A DNA stretch of 64,000 nt from positions 31,502,129-31,566,128 of the forward strand of contig NC_068938.1 of the NCBI RefSeq assembly GCF_016801865.2. The letters run 5' to 3'. The notes below the pieces were generated by a model. It ran no database searches. It saw nothing but the letters and a program-made list of their open reading frames with translations, and was not told the origin of the DNA. This stretch comes from Culex pipiens pallens (lineage: Eukaryota; Arthropoda; Insecta; Diptera; Culicidae). The first letter of the stretch is position 1, and every line of letters begins with the position of its first letter. Of this stretch, positions 12,153 through 24,361 are shown one piece after another. The position numbers and the translations under genes were made by a program.

Positions 12153-13968
12153 GTGTCGGCAGAGTTCACGGTCCTTTTTGCAATAAACTTGGACCCGTCG
12201 ATATCGTCTGCGCTATTTTATTAGACCGTGAAACCCTGAAACACCCTCAATAACAACGTCATGGTCTTCCTCCCCCAAACTCGATGGTCTGCTCCTGCTT
12301 CTTAAAGCCATTAGGCCAAAATTTCAGAGGATAAACTTTTCAACCACCACGAGTCCGTTGCGCCAAAATTAAGTCACAAAGCAGTGCGATGATCCCCCGG
12401 CTCTCCATTTTCGGCTTACAACGGGCCCGGTCTAAAAATCCTTGCCCGGAAGGTTCGAATAAAAAACAAATTGATTGCGCGTCGCTTTATTACTGGCCCC
12501 GGAACCGGGGAAGGAAAATAACGAAAAAAGAAAATGCACCGACGTGGAAAACTCGTCGGAGAGGCAAGTCGGTATTTTTTTGGTCCTGAATCTGAAACAA
12601 TTGTTGATTGGTTTCGGCCCTGCAAATTTTCGTGCTTTTCGCTTTCGCTCTCTTTGTGGAAATTTATGCCCCGGAAAGATGATGCCAGATGGGAGCTCGT
12701 TTATTTTCACATTAAAGAAGATATTTTCCAAACTTCCCTCCTCCCGCGAAGCCAAAGAGAAACAGTAATCTTACTAATGAATTAATTTCTGGGAAAATCA
12801 GAGTGAAATTTAACTATGGTGTGTCGGGCTCTGCCGGTGTGCGGAGTTTCTCCGCCACCAGTTGGCATTTTGAATTCATTAGCGGGAAGTTAATTAGACT
12901 GGTTTTCGCTGGAAAATGGCAACCGCACCAGGGCGTTAGAAGTGCGATCGTTTGCCGTTTGATTTTGCAAGAAATTAGTAAACAGATTGTCAATTTGTTG
13001 GTTCTGTACTGTTTGTTTGTGGATCGTAATTGAGAGCATTGAAGGAAAAGAGCTTTAATTGTAGACGAAAATTAAACTACTTTTCCTTTAAAGGTAAAGA
13101 AACCCCATTCGTTGTATTTTTATCTGAAAAATAATAATAAACCAACGATTTCCTAGAGTAAACAAAAAATATTTGCAAATAATAACTCCGTCTTACTCGG
13201 CCAAACAAATAAGAAAGAACAAAGTTTATAAACTTTTGCTGCCTGTTTACTGCCATGATGTGCCCTTTCTTTTTCCATGAAAAAGAAGAAACTTATACGC
13301 TGGAACGTAACGTAAGAATGTTGATGAAGTGACCCAATCCAGAAAACATACAATACATTCCAAGTCAGAGTCCGGAAAACATCCTGAAAGGAGCATGTCT
13401 ACAACCTACCGTCCATCATAGCATGCGAAATATTTTGTTCTTTTACTTTTCCCGTTTGATTTGGGTCGAACAATCTGTCGGTAGATGAAGGTAATGGTGG
13501 GCGGGGGAGTCGGGGGAGGTTAGAACAAACTCATATTTGTTTGTTTGCCCAGCATAATGTTTATGGACGTCTAATCTTTCAAGCTGCTGCGCCTGTTTGC
13601 TCGTGTGTATGTTTGTGATTTTTTTTTTTTCCGAGGAAAAGTTTTTCCTCGTTTGAGGCGCTCCGATTACACACATTGTTTGGTGGACATCAGGTGGAAG
13701 CAATTTTGGCAGAAATGCTCCGGAAGGATATTTTGGGATGCTCGATGACTACCAGGGAAGATGATGTTTTGGGCAAATTTCACAACAAATTTCAAATATA
13801 TTAACGTGACGATTTTTGTCATACCAAAACCATGGATTCAACATTTCCATGAAAAGATTTTTTAAATGCATTTTACGCCACGCTTGCTATTTTGCAAACA
13901 CAAATTTTCAAAATTAATAAGTATGGACGATTTTTTTCGATATAAAACTTGTTCTAAATCAGATTATT
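12153..13968. other. GC-richer non-coding backbone
   Basis: No family repeat is recognised. Composition between about 12150 and 12950 and again at 13440-13750 is richer in GC, with overlapping frames of up to about 107 codons on both strands and no recognisable domain. Such symmetric frames argue against coding. A TTCATTAGCGGGAAGTTAAT stretch near 12875 and others like it resemble conserved non-coding DNA, but that cannot be judged without comparison. Confidence 0.35.
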
Positions 13969-13972
13969 TTAA

Positions 13973-14004
13973 AATTACAATTACAATTACAATTACAATT
14001 ACAA
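13973..14004. repeat. (ATTACA)n hexanucleotide microsatellite
   Basis: About five tandem copies of ATTACA are visible. Confidence 0.9.
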
Positions 14005-14465
14005 TCGAGTTCTAACATGTTTGATATCACTCAGAAAAATGAATTTCAAATTGCATTCAATTGTATTTTTATAATTTTTTGTAAGCTTTTGGAAAGGAAG
14101 CTTCGTCCATCGATTCTTTAGCTCATGATAAGCCATTTTCCATCATTGGTTTTCTCCATAGAAAAGTGTTCTCAAATCTGTATCTTGAGAAGGGGTTTCT
14201 GATCGGACTATTCGGAAAAAATACAATAAAAAAATCACAATTTTAAAATAAATATTCATCACAGTTTTTTCTAACTGAATCTTTTTTATACATATTTTAA
14301 TTGCAAAAAGTGCCAGCTTTTGAGCTTTAGGCTAAAACTACACTGTATCAAAAAAAAAATATCCGAAAAAAAATTCCAAACCCACTTATGGATTGAAAAT
14401 TGAATGGAAATTGGAACCTAAAATTAAAAAAAAATCTCTGAAAATAATCTTTTTTAAGAGCTGAA

Positions 14466-14704
14466 CTGCCCATGTTCGCATAAATGTCCCATATGCAAAA
14501 ACAGCAAGCTGAGAAAAACGCATTTGAAGTTTGTCCCATACATAAGGCTACGTGTTAAGTTTTCGCGAAAAAACTGGATTTCCTCCTGATTTCTAGAACA
14601 AAGTATTGGACTCTTTTGAAAGAGCACACGATTTTGAACCAACCTGCATCAAAAACTCGAAATCGATGAAAATGCATATGGGACATTTATGCGATCAGGG
14701 GCAG
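14466..14704. mobile_element. CTGCCC-type MITE, 239 bp, TSD TGAA
   Basis: Termini CTGCCCATGTTCGCATAAAT and, from the right, CTGCCCCTGATCGCATAAAT match except at two positions, and similarity continues into TGTCCCATATGCA. The 4 bp TGAA flanks both ends (14462-14465 and 14705-14708). There is no coding capacity. A solo left end of the family lies at 4455. Confidence 0.85.
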
Positions 14705-14751
14705 TGAAGGGCTTAACCAACCTTCTTTTTGGGACATTTCCAATCCGTTGA

Positions 14752-16245
14752 CCAAAGTAACATTTTAGGATTTATCAAAGCTACCACAACCGCTATAAAG
14801 CCTATCAGCACATCGGTAGAACTTGAGATTCAAAAAGAGGGATTTATACAGTGCTGCCTCTAGCGGTGGAGAGCTCCAACTTTTATAACAGATTTTATAA
14901 TAGATTTAACCGAGGGGTTGATCAACAGCACGATTTTTTCTCCAGCCTGAGCAAATAACTCGAAACACAACTTTAGAACCCCTTGACTGATAGAAACTGG
15001 CATAAACTGTTATACACATAAAAGAAAACAACATCGTAGCTGGCCATGCAAAAAAACAATTTTCTAATGTTTACAAATTTCCGTCCATCTTCAGGAACCA
15101 TTTTCGTTCATATTCCATTGCGTCCTAAAAGAAACGGATTTCCATAAAACAAATCTGATGAAAAATGTTTAGTGTGAACATCACTTGATCGAGAACCAGA
15201 GAAGTGCCATCTGAATGGATTATTTTCCGGTGGTTGGGGATAGTTGGATTTGTTACGAGCATTATTTTTATGAATCTTGTACAAAGAAGACAATGAACTG
15301 AAATAAACATTACGCTTGAAAGGTACGGTAGTTATTTGAAAACAAGTGGTTCAATGAAGCAATTTTAAATGTGCCTCCAAGTGATCACTTCTGTTGTCTT
15401 AGTTGATGTCACCAGGCCAAGTTTTTTTTAACTTTCAATCTGTACTCTTGTTAAGCTGGTTGTTTATGGAAGACGCAAAACGCAAAACGCTTAACATTGC
15501 GTGTGATGGCCAGTTTAACGGAAACACATTTTCACTCAATTTTTAGTTGATAAAAAGAAGTGAATCGTGATGAGCTTGTTTGTTTTGATTCGTTGCCATG
15601 AATGTCAGTCTAACTGGTATACATTTTCTTTTATGAGATCGTAGTGTGCTGAGAAATCATCCAGGACAAATTTATCGTAGAACACTAATGAACTGATTTC
15701 TCGTAACACTTTTTGAGCAGAAATTTGTTCAGAGTTCCACGGATGTGCTATCAGCCAAAATCAACATTAAAACCACTTAGTCGTAACAGCCTCCCCAGAA
15801 CTTCGATAAACCTTTCCTCAAACCCAAAAGAACCTCCACAAAAGATTGTAACGGCCTATTTATAAAACCTACATAAGAGTTCAATGCTTCCCAATTGAAT
15901 CCTGAAAACCTCCTTTTTGCATTAATAAAACCTTTGTTAAAACCCAGTCACGAGTTATGAAAAAATGACATTTCAAACGTCTTCAAACGTCTTATGCCAG
16001 ACAGGTTTTATTCTGGCTTCGGTGGCTTCAATTATAATTATAATTAAACATTGCAAAGATTTTTTTTCAATTTTTGTGAAAACAAGGTTCAACATATTTT
16101 TGAACTTCGATGGTTATATGAGTTATTTTAGAAATTCAGGATATATGTGTGTATCTATTAAATATTAATCAAATTCATTGCTTTTTTTCTATTTTTCTAC
16201 CAAGATGGCGGGCAATCACTATTTGGTTTAAAAATGTTACTTGGG
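14752..16245. mobile_element. candidate 1.5 kb element with CCAAGTAACATTTT termini
   Basis: CCAAAGTAACATTTTA at the left and, inversely, CCCAAGTAACATTTTTA at the right resemble the termini of the 3895-4110 foldback. The interior is single-copy within the window, has no transposase frame and no long inner arms. No target duplication could be assigned, so the pairing of the two ends is provisional. It could instead be two solo ends. Confidence 0.4.
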
Positions 16246-16543
16246 TTTAGCATATCTATCTGGTATGGAGAATCCAATGATGGAAAATGGCTTATTTTGA
16301 CCTTAGAAACCGATGGACAAAGTTTTTCCTTGATCAAAAAAATTTTAGCTCTTTTTTATTACTTGAATAAATAGTTATTAGTAAGGTATGTTTATAGTCT
16401 TTAACATATGAAACACAATAGCTTATAGGACCTTTAAAAAATCTAGAAACGTATTATAATGATTTTACGGGCTGCGTATTTTTTTTTGTGTCTACCCGTA
16501 GTTGCTACTTTGTTATTGACCAGGACCTCCAAGAATTAAAAAT

Positions 16544-17894
16544 GGGTAATTCTCCGCCAACTCACACAGCAGTTGCCCCGACCCCTCTTCGATTTGCGTG
16601 AAACTTTGTCCTAAGGGGTAACTTTTGTCCCTGATCACGAATCCGAGGTCCGTTTTTTGATATCTCGTGACGGAGGGGCGGTACGACCCCTTCCATTTTT
16701 GCACATGCGAAAAAAGAGGTGTTTTTCAATAATTTGCAGCCTGAAACGGTGATGAGATAGAAATTTGGTGTCAAAGGGACTTTTATGTAAAATTAGACGC
16801 CCGATTTGATGGCGTAATCAGAATTCCGAAAAAACGTATTTTTCATCGAAAAAAACACTAAAAAAGTTTTAAAAATTCTCCCATTTTCCGTTACTCGACT
16901 GTAAAAAATTTTGGAACATGTCATTTTATGGGAAATTTAATGTACTTTTCGAATCTACATTGTCCCAGAAGGGTCATTTTTTCATTTAGAACAAAATTTT
17001 TCATTTTAAAATTTCGTGTTTTTTCTAACTTTGCAGGGTTATTTTTTAGAGTGTAACAATGTTCTACAAAGTTGTAGAGCAGACAATTACAAAAATTTTG
17101 ATATATATACATAAGGGGTTTGCTTATAAACATCACAAGTTATCACGATTTTACGAAAAAAAGTTTTAAAAAAGTTGGTCGTCATCGATCATGGCCGTTC
17201 ATGGTCACCCGCGACAGACACGGACGACGAAACAAAGAGAAACGCAAAAAGTAACTTTTTCAAAACTTTTTTTCGTAAAATCGCGATAACTTGTGATGTT
17301 TATAAGCAAACCCCTAATGTCTATATATCAAAATTTTTGTAATTGTCTGCTCTACAACTTTGTAGAACATTGTTACACTCTAAAAAATAACCCTGCAAAG
17401 TTAGAAAAAACACGAAATTTTAAAATGAAAAATTTTGTTCTAAATGAAAAAATGACCCTTCTGGGACAATGTAGATTCGAAAAGTACATTAAATTTCCCA
17501 TAAAATGACATGTTCCAAAATTTTTTACAGTCGAGTAACGGAAAATGGGAGAATTTTTAAAACTTTTTTATTGTTTTTTTCGATGAAAAATACGTTTTTT
17601 CGGAATTCTGAGTACGTCATCAAATCGGGCGTCTAATTTTACATAAAAGTCCCTTTGATGCCAAATTTCTATCTCATCACCGTTTCAGGCTGCAAATTAT
17701 TGAAAAACACCTCTTTTTTCGCATGTTCAAAAATGGAAGGGGTCGTACCGCCCCTCCGTCACGAGATATCAAAAAACGGACCTCGGATTCGTGATCAGGG
17801 ACAAAAGTTACCCCTTAGGACAAAGTTTCACGCAAATCGAAGAGGGGTCGGGGCAACTTTTCCCGATTTCGTGTGAGTTGGTAGAGAATTACCC
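16544..17894. mobile_element. 1.35 kb near-perfect palindromic foldback, TSD AAAT
   Basis: The left end GGGTAATTCTCCGCCAACTC mirrors the right end (inverse GGGTAATTCTCTACCAACTC). AAAT flanks both (16540-16543 and 17895-17898). Arms of about 630 bp are nearly identical and enclose a spacer of about 75 bp around 17180-17253. Mirror frames of 71 codons on opposite strands are a by-product of the palindrome. A small difference at the outer left arm (an ACAGCAG stretch against GAAATCGGG) is the largest mismatch seen. Confidence 0.92.
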
Positions 17895-17898
17895 AAAT

Positions 17899-18450
17899 GG
17901 GATTTCTTCTAAAATTCCATGAAATTTACCAAATCTCTCAAATTTTTGTACAAAATATCATTATTTATCAAATATTTTATCCACAGAGCCTTTTATGTAA
18001 AATAATTCAATTCACAATAAAAAGTAAAATCAAAACCTTTTGAACTTCCATATTTTATATTTATAATAAATAGAATGATATGGTTTCCATGAAATTTGAT
18101 GATTTAGTTTTTATTAATCTGTAAATAATTAATAGTTTTGATAGAAAAAACTGTTAAATCTTGTTTAAATTTTGAATTCTAAAAAAAAAATAAACGGTGA
18201 CTGTAAAAACATGAAAAAATTACATAGGCAAAATGTAATGATAGGAGGTGGTAGAATAGGCAAAATACTACCAAAAACAAACATAAACTAAACAAGATAA
18301 ATGCAAAATAAAATACTAAAAATTAAACAAGAAAATCATAAAACAAGAGAAGTAAAGTTTTTCGTAGAACAAAAGTTGCTCAAAATGACCTCTTAAACAG
18401 GGGAAAAATAAAAATATCGAAAAACAAATTTTGGTAGTAGAGGGTTAATT
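17899..18450. repeat. AT-rich stretch with a dispersed repeat shared with 53.4 kb
   Basis: The segment near 18243-18360 (GGAGGTGGTAGAATAGGCAA and a following A-rich tract) matches 53456-53560 (GGAGGTGGTAGGATAAGCAA and onward) with scattered differences. Ends were not defined. The rest is AT-rich and featureless. Confidence 0.45.
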
Positions 18451-18627
18451 GAAAAATTTGTCAAAAATCATGGACGATCGATTTTCGACGCCCGATCGAT
18501 TGACGTTGACAGAATTGGTCTATCTCCAATATTCAAATTTTGGAGCTCAATTTTGCCGTAGAGCACGCGTGACGTCCGTTTGTGGTAAAAAAGTGCTCAA
18601 TTTTGTGGTAGGGGGTTTCTCAGAGCC
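18451..18627 (+). repeat. dispersed repeat unit, intact copy
   Basis: This segment contains AAAATCATGGACGATCGATT, CGCCCGATCGATTGACGTTG and GAGCACGCGTGACGTCCGTT. The same series occurs at 19042-19153 and resumes at 19544-19587 after a SINE insertion. This copy therefore shows the empty target site for that SINE. Confidence 0.8.
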
Positions 18628-19041
18628 CACATTATGGATTTGTGATCTCTTAATTATTCAAAGCGTTTATTAATCCAAAAAATTGCATTCGTCGAGTACT
18701 ACATCCTCCCAAATTTTGATCCATGTTGATAATGTGGTTCTTGATTTACAATTTGTGGACTAACATACTGTGAGGGAAAAAACCCAAAAAAGGTAAAAGC
18801 CAACTTTTCACCACGTTCCAAAAGTTTTCCTTTGGCATTTTATCTATTTTTTTTTTCTCCATATCATAATCGAGACCATAATCGAGCTTCTGAAACAAAT
18901 TTGACCTCAATCGGATTTACCGTTCAGATTTTAGAAAATTTCCATTTTTGCCTTTCTTACTAAAGAAAGGTATAGGGTTTGATTTTGACTCCGACTCAAA
19001 ATCAAGCTTCTTCATCAAATAAATTCTCGAGAAATATTGAT
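18628..19041. repeat. linking sequence between the two repeat copies
   Basis: It contains TTTCTTACTAAAGAAAGGTA near 18953, a hairpin-forming motif (TTTCTT/AAGAAA) that I associate with dispersed mosquito repeats, and related AATCGAGCTTC/AATCAAGCTTC motifs. No gene is visible. Confidence 0.4.
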
Positions 19042-19587
19042 TGGAAAAAATTGCCAAAAATCATGGACGATCTATTCTCGACGCCCGATCGATTGACGTT
19101 GACAGAATTGGTCTATCAATTTACCAATTTACCGTAGAGCACGCGTGACGTCCAATCAAACCATCCACATTAACGACCCCTGGGTCTTTTGTGGTCTCTA
19201 TTGCAAGTTTCTGCTCGAGCCTAGGAAGGCTTGAATGGGGAGAGCACCCAAACCTCTTTCTACTCCAAGGAACCTTCCACCCCAGTGTTTGAACTGACGA
19301 CCTTCGGATTGCGAGTCCAACCGCCGCCAGCGATTCCACCGGAGTAGGCTTGGTTTGGTGTGTTGTTTGTACTTATGGCATGGAGACGACCTCCTACACT
19401 TGGAATGACTTAACGGCCTAACAACCAAGGCCGGGACCGACATTTTACTTCCTCATCCGATGGCAGGTTGGAGCAGATGGGAATCGAACCCAGAATCATC
19501 CGCTTACAAAGCGGACAGCGTAACCATTCGGCCACGCACTGCCACGTCCGTGTGTGGTAAAAAAGTGCTCAATTTTGTGGTAGGGGT
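19042..19587 (+). repeat. dispersed repeat unit, second copy split by a SINE
   Basis: Homologous to 18451-18627 on both sides of the inserted SINE; the junctions are at ACGTCC (19148-19153 and 19544-19549). The second copy lacks a short segment of the first near 18510-18550 and has a divergent stretch before the insertion. Confidence 0.8.
19154..19543 (-). mobile_element. SINE with two tRNA-like modules, minus strand, 390 bp
   Basis: Read on the minus strand, it starts at 19543 with a tRNA-like head: A-box TGGCCGAATGG, anticodon stem CCGC/GCGG with TGT at the anticodon position, and B-box GGTTCGATTCC. About 190 bp downstream a second module appears, with GGTTGGACTCGCAATCCGAA and a B-box-like AGTTCAAACAC at about 19284-19294. 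ACGTCC duplicates flank the element. The intact copy of the host repeat at 18451 shows the empty site. The head's acceptor stem pairs poorly, so I do not call a functional tRNA. Confidence 0.8.
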
Positions 19588-20199
19588 TTTTTTTTTGGTT
19601 TGGTTCAATCGGTAGATAATTTTATGATAAGATAAATTTTACGTTAATAAAAAGTTCAAGGTGATTTGACTTAACAATTGGGGAATAACGTTAAAAACTC
19701 ACTGATGAATAATATAAAATAGAGTATACAAAGTTCTTTCTGTAATTTGAGAATTCCCAAGTCATTCTAACATTTTTCATGATGCGTAATTTTTTGTGAT
19801 GTTTTGAAATAATGGTTCCGCGAAAAATGCTATTTTTTAGTTTGAAAAATCCCTATGCCAAGTTATTGGCTGAGCTTTTAATAAAAAATTGTTTGTTGAT
19901 CACAAAAACCAGCCCTTCTAATATCATTTCAATTTTTGGAACCACTTATTCAATCTTAAAATTACCACATTTACGATTATTTCAAAATGCACATAAAACA
20001 GCAAAAAAAACTAAATAATAATGGAAGTTAAAAGTTTTTAGGTTTTAGCCATTCCAAAACTTACTACCAGAAATTCATTTTGTGATATGGATTTTCATCA
20101 CTCAAGCGTTCCAATTTCGAGGCTTAACAAACTTTTCAAAAGCAATCTTTTTTTTTACCTAAAGAGGGCACATTTTCCCCCAAAAAAAAGTTTCAGAAA
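19588..20199. other. unassigned AT-rich sequence
   Basis: No gene or bounded repeat was recognised. Short frames carry no known motif. Confidence 0.35.
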
Positions 20200-21350
20200 T
20201 ACGACAAAAGGCTCGCCTTCCACGTCCGTCAACATTTTCCCTTCAACAGTAATGCCCTCCAGCGAGGCACGTAAATATTTGATGGCGCACTTTTTAAACA
20301 TTTCCCCGTTCTAGGTTCACTTTCGATTTCCTGCCGGGCTAAAGCCGCCTCTCGTTTAGCGACAAATTTCGATGGTCTTTAAGCGCCTGGTCACGACGAT
20401 GAATTGCGATGGTCTCGAAAGGTCGCACACAAATTACCTCCAATGCGACGCCGTTTTTCGGACACGAACCTATGCGTAGAACCCCTAATCCAATCCTGCG
20501 AGGTCCGGTGTGTCTCGTAAATTATTTGCACACCTGGCACGGCATTCTATCTGCAGAACTTCAAGCCAAACCAGACGAGAACTCCCCCGTAACACACTAA
20601 TCGCTACCCGTCACGACATCCATCCTGATCACAATAAATCCTCTCACATTCTGGGGCTTGAAACTTGCTTCTTTTGCTCACATGTGAGTTTTTCTTGAAT
20701 TACTTCTTCTTTGGTTTCCCAATGCTCGATACGCCCAGCTTTCGCCTTAACAACGACGCACATAAATCTATTTTTAATCACGCCGCTTTTATCAGTAGTC
20801 ACGTTTCTTCCGACTCCAGTCAACCCGCGGAGCACGGCGACACCGACGGAAACACGCGACAGAACCGTACGAGCACCCGAAATTAACTGCCAACCGTGGC
20901 TCGAACCTGCTGATTTGGTAGGCCCACACACAGGCTCCTTGGCCCCGGCTCAGGTTTCCCGTGGTTGAGGGAGTCATGCACAGCTGGGCGAAGAACGCGA
21001 CTCAGAAGTTCCGCCAGCGGTGAAGACTATGAGAGGATGAGAGAGGAGCAAGCATTCTGAGAGAGCGACAGGCACGTGAGAGAGGAACGAATCATCAAGT
21101 GGCGGAGAGGGAGAGCGATGGAATGTTGAGCACAGGTGGTTTGTTTTGAAAGTGAGCTTTTCCTGCGAGAGGGAGAGGGAAAGCTGGGAGGAAAAACAAG
21201 GACCACGCGGGATGATGATTGTGATGACGATGACGATTGGTGGATGATAATGTGTTACAGATGGTCGCAAAGGGAGTTTCGGTTGGCGGAAGGGGCGAAA
21301 GGCTGAAGCTCGCTCTCCTCTACCTAGACAACAAAAATGACTTTGCATCG
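20200..21350 (-). promoter_or_regulatory. GC-rich island, possible promoter or 5' exon (minus strand)
   Basis: This is one of the most GC-rich parts of the window. On the minus strand, a CTCTC/GAGAG-rich segment (about 21030-21190), of the kind bound by GAGA factor in flies, is followed by CpG-containing sequence (about 20780-20960) with an initiator-like GGCAGTTAATTTCGGG. Frames of up to 124 codons exist on the minus strand but have no recognisable domain. I see no convincing splice donor or TATA box. It could equally be a conserved non-coding element. Confidence 0.25.
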
Positions 21351-22278
21351 GGTGTTGTGGGACTGCTTTCTTTTCACTTTTTTACTGGTTACTGTAGGTC
21401 GTTAACACTTTACTGAGAGTGGATGTAGTGGGGATGCTGCAGTCAGTTTGATTTGTACATTTCGAGATTTTTTTTTGTTGTGTTATATGTTTATTGTAAT
21501 GTGCTACGTTATAACGTAAATATATTGTTTTAGCACAACTTTAAAAAAATCAGTTTTTGTCAGTAGAAACTGCTAGTTTATCCCACAGAAAAACAGACGT
21601 GACATTCAAGTGCCGAAGAAACAAAAATGTGATCAACAATGCTCAGTTAGAAATTTAATTTGAAAACGAATTTTAACGAAAAAAAAATATCCAATTTGAA
21701 ATTTGCGGTCAAAAATGCACATCAAAATGCAATTTTTTAAGCATCTTTTTCCATAACTTTGCCTCAAATCTTCGTAGAAACAATTGTTTATTTGAATTTT
21801 CTATTAAATTGAAACTGATCAACTAACTGAATATTTGTTAATGTCACTTTATTAGGAAAACTGAGTTATTTTTTTTCCTAAACAAATGAATAGTAAAATT
21901 GGCAAACCTTTTTTTAATACTTCAAATTGCGACTGTAATATGTACATTCATACATTCTCACAAGTCTCTCTGAAATCATGCTGCAAAAATCGGTTAAATA
22001 GTATGTCTAATTTGTAAATAAAAAAATAGTTTTAATAATATGCTTTTGCACAATTTTGAACCAAACTTTGAATGATGAATTAAATGAGAAAAAATACCTG
22101 CTTGATGTAAAACGTGTCACAAAATTTAATTTAAACCCCTCAGATTGTGTTCAGAGCAGTATTCACATTGAAACATGCTTTTAATTTGTTATTATTCATA
22201 TTCATTTTGAAATGTAAAACTAAACGTTCCTGAACAAACACCCCAAAATATTCCTGGAAATTTTCAAAAGCACCCTCA
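21351..22278. other. AT-rich non-coding sequence
   Basis: No gene or repeat boundary is visible. Confidence 0.4.
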
Positions 22279-22286
22279 TTTTAAAC

Positions 22287-22919
22287 CAGGGGTGCTCAAC
22301 CGTTTGGCCCTGCGGGCCAGGTCTGTTTTTTTTAGAAGCAGTGGCGGGCCGGAACTAATGTTTAATAAAAGTAGAAAATGCTAACAATTTTCGTTCATAC
22401 CACTATTTTCATCGGATGCTTTTGAAATAAACTTTTGAGGCTTATTTGAAAAAAAAAATATTGCTGATTTCTTTACTCATTTTAGGACATTTTTCAATAT
22501 TTTAAAACTATTTGCAGTGAACTTTGTTATCTGTATAAAAAAAGAAGTAAACACATTCAAAACTGTAAGGAATTAAATATTTAAGTCATTCTGTACAACA
22601 ATCCAAGTTTTTTTTTCGTTTATTTCACATTTTTACGACGTTTCCCTGCCCCATTTGTCAGTTTAATAATGGATTCTGAAAAATCAATATAAAAAGGATA
22701 TAAAATTTAATTCAAACATAAAGAATGTTTGAATTTAACTCCAAACATTGCTTAAGCACAAAACAACAACTTAATGTTTGCTATCAAATGTATTTATCGA
22801 ATATGTCATTAACAGTCTTAAGGGCCAGTCATAGAACTATTGTGAAATGCCGTCGCGGGCCGGATAAAATTGCTTCATGGGCCGGATCCGGCCCGCGGGT
22901 CAGACGTTGGGAAAGCCTG
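22287..22919. mobile_element. hAT-type MITE, 633 bp, 8 bp TSD
   Basis: It begins CAGGGGTGCTCAACCGTTTG and ends GACGTTGGGAAAGCCTG. Read inversely the right end is CAGGCTTTCCCAACGTCTGA, an imperfect match; both continue into a GC-rich CTGCGGGCC / CCCGCGGGCC motif. A perfect 8 bp duplication, TTTTAAAC, lies at 22279-22286 and 22920-22927. An 8 bp TSD and CAGNG termini are diagnostic of hAT elements. It also carries internal GGGCCGGA repeats near both ends. There is no transposase frame. Confidence 0.93.
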
Positions 22920-22927
22920 TTTTAAAC

Positions 22928-23267
22928 CAAGCTTAAAGTTGTCCATTACCATTTGCAACAACTCTTCTGAAGATGTCAATGATCCAAATTTCTTCATTTT
23001 TGAAAAATCCCATTTTTTCTGAATTTGATATAATTTGTATTTTTTTCTAAATTTACGATTTTCATCATATTATATGACCTAAAATCCTTGAACATTTTCA
23101 AAGATCTTTTGAAAAATTTGATTTTTGGTAACAGAGATATCTCCATTTTTCCAGTACACTGGAATGACATTTATGATATTATTATTTTTTCAAATAATAT
23201 GCAACCAATACAAACTTTCCAATGATTCATATTTAAAACATTTTTAAACGCTTGATCAAACAGTGTC
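22928..23267. other. AT-rich non-coding sequence
   Basis: Nothing recognisable is present between the hAT MITE and the next foldback. Confidence 0.4.
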
Positions 23268-23657
23268 AGGCATGTAGATTAGTAAAATAAGGCGGGTTTT
23301 ACAGTTGGCAAAATAGTTAGTTAGCACAAAACTCGGATTTTTATAGAAAATTGAAAATTTCATCATTTTCTGGGCAAATTTACCGGATTTCTTTTCTGAG
23401 GAATGTTAAGCATACCAAACTGTACCGAAATACGGTTTGAAATCAAAAATATTTTCCCAAAAAAATTAATTAAACTAAACGCATTTTTTGGTTCCGTTTG
23501 GCATGCTTGACAACCCTACAGAATAAAAATCCGGTGAAATTTGCTCGGAAAAAGGTCAAATTGTAACTTTTCTGAAAATCTCTATATAAAATCCGAGTTT
23601 CATGCTAACTATTTTAACTGCTGGAAAACCGCCTTACCTTTTCTAATCTACATGCCT
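23268..23657. mobile_element. palindromic MITE with AGGCATGTAGATTAG termini, 390 bp
   Basis: AGGCATGTAGATTAG at the left is exactly mirrored by CTAATCTACATGCCT at the right, and inverse similarity continues through most of each arm (GGCGG near 23292, AACTCGGATTT near 23328). No clear target duplication is seen. The centre lies near 23460. Confidence 0.8.
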
Positions 23658-24361
23658 TGGCCTTAGTCTGCTTTTTATTTTTAAAACAAGTTTCGTTGAA
23701 AATTGAAGTTTTTTTTAAACTGGGGGTTACTTAGATAGTTTTTGCAGGTTTCTTTGAAATTTTAATGTTTCATTAAAAAAAAATACCAATTCAATAACTG
23801 TTTAGCTAACTTTATTAACTTTTGATAGAAGGATGAGTAAATAAAATGTTTCAAGTTTGATCAATACTTTTTAGCAAATAAAATATTCAAAAAAAAATGT
23901 CGTCGAAATAAAGTAGTAGCATGATTTAAAAACTACATATTTTCTTCAAAAATTGTTTAACTGAAAATGCCATTAAATCTATTTTGATTTCTGTTTGAAT
24001 AACGCTTAAAATTTGTAACCTAGAAACTTATTTGAGCAATTTTACGTGTGATTTTCTTTTCAAATAATCCGATAATGCAGTTCATTTTCCAATTCAAACT
24101 CATTTCATTTTCACTTCATTTCATTTAATTCGATGTTTAAACATCACTTATGTGAAGTTACTATCCTAAGCTGAGAAGGTGGACTTACTTTCAAAGTTTT
24201 CAACAAAGTTTACAGGTGCTTGAAGAATCGAGTAAATCTACTGAAGGAAAAAAGTTACAAAACAAGCTTCGAAGTAACTTCGAACTCATTTAAATTTAGA
24301 AAAAAGTTGCCTTCAATCCAGTTCGAAGCTAGTTGAACAAACCAACTCTAAAAATGCCGAA
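23658..24361. other. AT-rich non-coding sequence
   Basis: No gene or bounded element was seen. A short direct repeat of TTCATTTCATTTTCACTTCA type lies at about 24100-24130. Confidence 0.4.

Noticed and set aside
20644..20931. 95-codon minus-strand frame in the GC-rich island
   Set aside because: No recognisable domain, and overlapping plus-strand frames are of similar length; kept only as part of a possible 5' exon.
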